DNA of 64,000 nt from Malus domestica (lineage: Eukaryota > Streptophyta > Magnoliopsida > Rosales > Rosaceae). The stretch is taken from the NCBI RefSeq assembly GCF_042453785.1, contig NC_091665.1:31273001-31337000 (forward strand), read 5' to 3'. Made by a program: the position numbers and the translations under genes. The notes beneath the pieces were generated by a model. That model was not told the origin of the DNA. It searched no databases and worked only from the letters and a program-made list of their open reading frames with translations. Positions 59,113-64,000 of this stretch are shown in pieces. Positions within the stretch are counted from its first letter, which is position 1. Each line of letters opens with the position of its first letter.

Positions 59113-60912
59113 CTATCTGCCCTTTTTGATCTCGAAGGAGTACTGAAGTTCCATATGGCATCTCCTGTCATCGTCTTCGAACTGCATAAAATTGAAACCG
59201 AGAAGAAACATCAGTTCATATTTTGCATACACACAAAAAGTAAATTTGGAAGTTGCTACTGCAAACTTAAGAGATCTCAAAAAACGACGCATCTTCCCCT
59301 TCTGATCGAAATGTGAATGAACAAGCCGTTGATTGCTAATCGAGATATAAAAGAAGGAACGGGGTATCATATTATGTATACACTTTTCAATCTCAAATTG
59401 AGCTCGCTGCATGAAAATACGCTTTGCAGAAGAAACACCTGTACTAACTGCCACGCACCTTAAGCTTTGCTGAATAAATGCCCCTTGCAAGCAACCCAGA
59501 TGGAGTGGTCTCCTCTTCCAAAGTGTGCACGTATAGTTCTTTGTTAGGAGCAAACGTACCCAACATTCCTTTGCTCTGATCGACTGATGCATAAGAGAAA
59601 GAAAAAGAAAAATTGGTATAATGGTTAGCATACAGAACATAAACCTAATCCCGGGCGGTGAAAATGAGAGCATTCTATGCTTTACTAGTCTTACCTCCTT
59701 CTACATTAACATGTTAACATATTTCAGTAGTATAATTACATTACTGCCTTTAAGGTTTAGCCAAAAGTTTTCATAAGCTTTCAACCGTCTCTATTGCACT
59801 TAAAACATCTAGACAGGATGATAAAACACTATTAACTACCTTGGAGTCCTCCTTTCCACACTGTGTTGGAGTAAGTAAGGCCAGAAACAATGTTGTGCAG
59901 AACACTAAATGTTATCTTAAGCCGATATTGAGATCCCTCTTGCAGTGTAAACAGGACACGATCGATCTGATTTTCAGCGACAGGCAAGGCAGTAGTGATT
60001 TCCCCGAAGTCCTCAGAGATGATTCCGATGGAGTGGAATTTGACTTCAGGTTCCATTTGGCCTAATGAAATGGAAAACTCTTAGCAAAAATAAGACAACA
60101 GATTCAAAAAGCCACAACAAAGTAACTGAGGAATAAAGAACCGAATATTAAAAAAAACACGAAAAACAAACCATTCAAATCGCCTTCCAAGCTACCAAGC
60201 AGCTTCTCTTTCCACCTCCTCAAGCTTTCATCATGCTGTCAAGCACAAGTAGCTTCAAAATTGAATTGGTAAACTCCAAACACTTTGATTTTCCATTTCA
60301 CACAAACTAACTAATTGATCTAATTGGATTACAAAACTAGAAGTAACTTTTCAGTTGCAAAACACATTATCATCAAGCAACTGAACACAATTGAGATTAA
60401 AAATTCAAATGCTTGGGCAGTGGCAGGGGTCACACATTCAGAAAGATCAGAAAATGGGATCAGAAAAGAACCCTTCTCTTTTCTTTTCCTGCATTTTCTG
60501 ACAAACCAAACACATATCTTTTGGGTTCCAGGATAAATCCAAAACAACCCATTGCACATATTGAATCAAATCAAAATCCCACTAATTAAGCAAGATTAAA
60601 ACAAACCCAAATTCCAAATAAAAGTAAAAAAAAATCAAAAATCAAAAGAGAGAAAAATCAAGAGAGTACCTTGTCCTTCTCAATCTGTTCCTTGAGAGAA
60701 ACCAAAGGTCCAGGAATAAAACCATCAGCAGCAACCCCATTACTCTTATCATCTTCTTCCTCGTCTTCTTCTCCAACATCATAAAAAGCACTCAGCTTTT
60801 CAGCCATTTCCTTCTGCTTTTCTTGTCTTCCTCTTCCCTGATCACTTACAGCTCCAGCTGATGAAAACCCACCAGACGATGATGCTCCTGCTTCATCCCC
60901 CCTCTTCCCTCC

Positions 60913-60918
<6 letters not shown>
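59113..60918 (-). CDS. Rho GDP-dissociation inhibitor (RhoGDI, SCN1-like)
   Basis: Binds prenylated ROP GTPases, keeps them GDP-bound and soluble, and so limits sites of polar growth. Five exons: 60670-60918, 60172-60235, 59840-60061, 59459-59583 and 59113-59181. All phases fit, giving 242 residues, usual for plant RhoGDI. The N-terminus is low-complexity Gly/Ser with an acidic patch (GEEDEEEDD). The regulatory arm has GPLVSLKEQIEKDK and DESLRRWKEKLLGSL. The Ig-like fold has YRLKITFSVLHNIVSGLTYS then NTVWKGG, MLGTFAP, EEETTPSGLLARG, and the last exon ends CHMELQYSFEIKKGR. Four introns, no damage. The start at 60918 directly follows a (GA)n leader on this strand. Confidence 0.93.

Positions 60919-60943
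<25 letters not shown>
60919..60943. repeat. (CT)n microsatellite, (GA)n leader of RhoGDI
   Basis: About 12 units immediately upstream of the RhoGDI ATG, so transcribed as a GA-rich 5' UTR. GA-rich leaders are common in plants. Confidence 0.92.
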
Positions 60944-61630
60944 AAACGAGAAAAAAAGAAGGTGATTATGATTGAAATGGTGACAATAATTACGCATAAT
61001 GTCGGATATACTGTAGTAAATTTTGTCCTTAACTGCAAGATAGGACAAACAACCTTGGGGTCAATGCGGTAATGAATCTAAATACGTAAAGTCCATTTTA
61101 CCCACCTAATTAGGGCACTATTCGCTTTTTACCCTTTTTATCCGACCTTTTAGCCAAATAGTTTTTTAAGACTTATATAACTCTTTACTTTGATCCTTGA
61201 TAGTTAAGATCGATAAAAGTGGTCATTGAGTTTGTTTTCCTTCAATCATTTTGGTCCTTCTGGTACCGTTTGGTACGCAGACGGGACGGAACGGGATGGA
61301 ACGGGACGGGACGGAACGGAACAAAGATTTCGTGTCATGTTTGGTACTAGCAAGATGGAACAGAACGGAACGGGATTAAATGACTAACTTACCCTTTTTA
61401 TTTGACTCTCCCTCTCTCTCCCGTTTCTCTGCTTTCTCTTCTTCCATACGTTTCGTGTTCTTCGCATGCCCAGATTGATCCCAGTAAAAATCAATCTCAG
61501 TAAATCAAACCCATAAAAATCAATCTACAGAAGATCTGAATCTCGAAAGTTCGTATTCAAACAACCATTTTTACTGTAAAACTTACAAAATTAAACTAAA
61601 AAAAGTGAAATTGAACAAAATGCCCAACGA

Positions 61631-61831
61631 CATAAAAGAGCAAATGGGGGCAATCTTGCTCTGCAATCTGCACAAGAAGAAGTTAGGGTTATGAAATCGT
61701 AGAAATTGGGAATTGAAATCGTAGAAATTGGGGTAGAGTTGCACGAGTTTCTTGAGGTTTTGGGCGATGTCTTGGTGGACAATTGCATGGTCTAGGGTTT
61801 TGGGTCGGTACTTGTCTACCCACAACACCAT
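61631..61831 (-). pseudogene. Captured RFC3-like (replication factor C small subunit) exons 1-2
   Basis: On the minus strand, 61742-61831 reads LWVDKYRPKTLDHAIVHQDI then AQNLKKLV, the N-terminus of RFC subunit 3 (clamp loader small subunit). An intron-like stretch follows (61668-61741) that ends ttgtgcag. Then 61631-61667 reads AEQDCPHLLFY, the next part of the same protein. The Walker A exon and everything after it is absent. Retained exon-intron order shows capture from genomic DNA, not from mRNA. It lies entirely inside the inverted-repeat element. Confidence 0.78.
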
Positions 61832-61889
61832 CTTCTTCAGTCTTCACTGCCGTCACCGGATCGTGATTGGTACCGCCTCGGCGAGGAGG

Positions 61890-62110
61890 TCGGAGCGTCG
61901 AAGAAGAAGGTGGAGCGCGGAGGTGACGGCGCCAGAGAAGAAGGTTGAGCGCGGAGGTGACGGCGCCGGAGAAGAAGGTAGAGCGCGAAGGGACTGAACC
62001 GGAAGCCATGGTTTGGGTTCAGATGGGTTTGCTGGGATCGAATTCGAAGAGAGGGAGGCTACAGGAGGGAGGAACGAATTCAAAGAGAGGGAGGCTACGG
62101 GAGAGAGAGG
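61890..62110. repeat. GC-rich tandem repeats inside the inverted-repeat element
   Basis: 61905-61985 has about two and a half copies of a 33-base unit including 'gcgcggaggtgacggcgcc'. 62039-62105 has two copies of about 36 bases including 'agagagggaggctac'. A minus-strand frame starting at 62009 runs through the first block, but I do not recognise the product. Confidence 0.8.
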
Positions 62111-62600
62111 AAGGGTAGACAGGGGAATTAATGAAAAAGATGAGGGGTATTGTTGTCCAAAAAATTATAAATTTGTGTTCCATGGGATGGAACAACCCGT
62201 TCCAGGGGGGTATGTGGAACCAAAATTTAACCCATTTTCGTTCCGTGGGACAGGCGTTCCACACAATTTAAGCACACCAAACGTGGGACGGAACGCATCC
62301 GTCCCACTCTGTTCCGTCCCGTCCCACGTACCAAACGCACCCTCTGTGAACATCTCTATTTATTAAAGATAAAATGACAAAAACATCCTCAATTATTGTC
62401 AAATTATTTTGGCCAATTGTTTATTAAATTAAGGGTATTTTTGTCATTTTTGTCCTTGTTTAATATAGATTTTCAAGCAATGACCAAAATGATTTACGGT
62501 GGACAAACTCAGGAACCACTTCTATCGATTTCAAATCTTCGAGACTAAAGTAAGGAGTTATAACAATCTCAAATACCAGTTTGGCTAAAATGCCTTTTTT

Positions 62601-64000
62601 CCATTAGTTAGGATTTGTGCTTTCAATTACTCTATTTCACAATAATTTATGTTGTGTTTTGATAAATTTAAACTAGCAGATGCCCACACACATTGTGTGT
62701 TAACAATTTCATTTCATTTTGTTTTTTATTATGAAGTGGGATAAGTTTTTAAAATTCTAAAAAAAAATCAGTTATGAGAATTAGGATAATGATGTTCTTC
62801 TAACGTGGGAATAGCTTTTATTTTATTTTTAGTTTTTAAATACGGCATGTTATACTAACTTGACTATGAGGTTGCTGTAAAAACAGCAAAATTTATGTTC
62901 ATGTAATTACTAAATTGCCTGTATTTTTTACTTGATTTCAGTTTGGTGAGGGGGTTAAAATGATAATTTCTTGAAGTTTTGGTTGACAAACTGGGTTTTA
63001 TTAATAGGTAGTGTAGATTAAGATAAGTTATTTTATACTTAAAGAAACTAATAAGTTTCACATTAAAATCGGTTATTTTATACTTAAACAACAATGTATT
63101 ATATTGCTACAAAGGATGTTAATAAAAGTGTTTTTACTAGAACTGCTTCTAATCATGTTTTTTAAGACACAATTTCAAACAAGCCCGTTATATCTATTTA
63201 TAACTCATCTGAGTTTAAATGAGTAAAAATGCCACAAAACCGAGTTTAAAAGAAAATTGACAAGGCATGTACCAAAAATAAAAAATATATATTTGGGTTT
63301 AATGGGCTTCGAAGAAAGAAATGACTTGGCATTACTACGAGTGGTACTCAAGTTTCGTCTATAGACTAGACACCCATTAATTTTATTTAAAAGTACAATG
63401 ACTCTTATACTCGTGTATAAAAAAACTACCAAAATGAGCTTAATGATTTCTTAAAGAAAACAATTATTTTCTTTGGACAATGTAGTCACCAAACGACTGA
63501 TGAATTTCACGACTGTTGAATTTTACTTTATCGTGCTTATTTAATTCACGTTGTCATGCTTCTCTGAAAGTGTACTCAAATAGCACGATGAAAAACATAG
63601 CGACAATCTTGAAAACAACAACGTAAGTTTTTTGCATTTACTTATTCTATTCTTAAGTTCATATTCTTTGTGATGATGTTGGATACACCATAGTTTGTAA
63701 GAACCTTGTTGGATTAATACCCCAAATCCAGATGGTATGCTCTGCAATCAAATTGACATTTTTTTTAAAGGAATCAAATAAAGAAACAAATTTCAAATCG
63801 AGTCTTCTTAGAAGTTTAGTAAATTATTTTGAGTGTCTAAAGAAATGTGTGAAAGTAAATTGAGTTTCCAAAGAAAGAAAAAAAGTTGTCCAAAGACAAA
63901 ACTTGAGTGTACGGAGAACCACTCCAATACTTTACCCAAAAACAAATGAGGTGGGATCTGAGATGGGTTGCAATACCGAACAGGATGAGGCAATTGGGCT
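62601..64000. other. AT-rich intergenic end of the window
   Basis: No gene, RNA or clear repeat structure is seen. All open frames are short and AT-driven. Confidence 0.5.

Larger units (their letters stand above)
61262..62342. mobile_element. Inverted-repeat transposable element carrying RFC3-like exons
   Basis: About 1.08 kb. The left end GGTACCGTTTGGTACG then ACGGGACGGAAC matches the reverse complement of the right end (GGGTGCGTTTGGTACG then ACGGGACGGAAC) over about 32 bases. Further ACGGGACGGAACGG repeats lie inside both ends. The empty site inferred from the surrounding MITE gives a 3-bp duplication TCT (61259-61261 and 62343-62345). It has no transposase and is non-autonomous. The superfamily is uncertain: 3 bp would fit PIF/Harbinger or CACTA. 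The cargo is described separately. Confidence 0.75.
61140..62600. mobile_element. Palindromic MITE, second copy, split by an inserted element
   Basis: 61140-61261 and 62343-62600 together match the MITE at 37494-37850 (left part 'ggtcattgagtttgttttcc', right part 'tattaaattaagggtatttt' and 'aaactcaggaaccacttcta'). The element at 61262-62342 interrupts it. Ends are approximate. Confidence 0.75.

Noticed and set aside
59113-59673. 186-codon frame over the RhoGDI 3' part
   Set aside because: It reads through an intron in a frame that differs from the real coding frame of the penultimate exon; only the last-exon part is genuine.
61689-62009. 106-codon minus-strand frame starting MASGSVPSRSTFF
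   Set aside because: It runs over GC-rich tandem repeats inside the inverted-repeat element and overlaps the RFC3-like exon in another frame. No family resemblance, so I did not call a gene.
6254-62342. A replication/repair gene cluster (CDT1, BARD1, RFC3, E2F site)
   Set aside because: CDT1 is a dead copy and RFC3 is a transposon-captured fragment. Only BARD1 is functional, so the grouping is coincidence.

Overview
This is nuclear DNA of a flowering plant. The genes are split by GT-AG introns and are far apart. The repeats are plant types: a Copia element primed by initiator tRNA-Met, a Cassandra TRIM carrying 5S rRNA sequence, an Au-type SINE, a CACTA element with Transposase_21/DUF4218/DUF4216 domains, and several MITEs. 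A eudicot is certain; a woody rosid, perhaps Rosaceae, is only my guess. All exon structures below were read by hand from splice sites, reading frame and recalled family sequence.

Layout. 0-2.6 kb is non-coding with a diverged direct repeat. 2.6-5.6 kb is an LRR receptor kinase gene (+) with one frame shift. 6.2-8.5 kb is a decayed CDT1-like replication licensing gene (+) that still has a textbook E2F site. 9.3-11.6 kb is an hnRNP-type RNA-binding protein gene (-). 11.8 kb is an intron-containing elongator tRNA-Met. 12.1-17.7 kb is an old non-LTR remnant split by a Copia element with both LTRs. 18.1-19.9 kb is a conserved acidic protein with a JASON-like C-terminus (-). 36.4-40.6 kb is an NPF5.2-like peptide/nitrate-family transporter (+). 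41.0-45.7 kb is BARD1 (-). 46.9-51.6 kb is the exocyst subunit EXO84, C type (-). 52.9-58.1 kb is phospholipid:sterol acyltransferase PSAT1 (+). 59.1-60.9 kb is a Rho GDP-dissociation inhibitor (-). 61.3-62.3 kb is a small inverted-repeat element carrying two exons of an RFC3-like gene.

The most structured part is 21.3-41.9 kb. Five blocks in 21.3-33.45 kb repeat, in the same order, blocks in 34.2-41.95 kb. I read this as an old tandem duplication of the NPF-BARD1 interval. The left copy has lost the NPF gene and the last BARD1 exon, keeps an orphan NPF core promoter, and has been invaded by an RPT2-like pseudogene, a Ty3/gypsy fragment, a palindromic MITE and an 8.5-kb CACTA element. The CACTA element looks whole: every exon junction in both of its genes keeps frame.

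The host genes are unrelated housekeeping, signalling and transport genes, not a pathway cluster. The one meaningful adjacency is PSAT1 near BARD1, also neighbours in Arabidopsis. I found no wholly new system. The best leads are the intact CACTA element, the RFC3-capturing element, the tandem duplication and an acidic repeat tail on EXO84.
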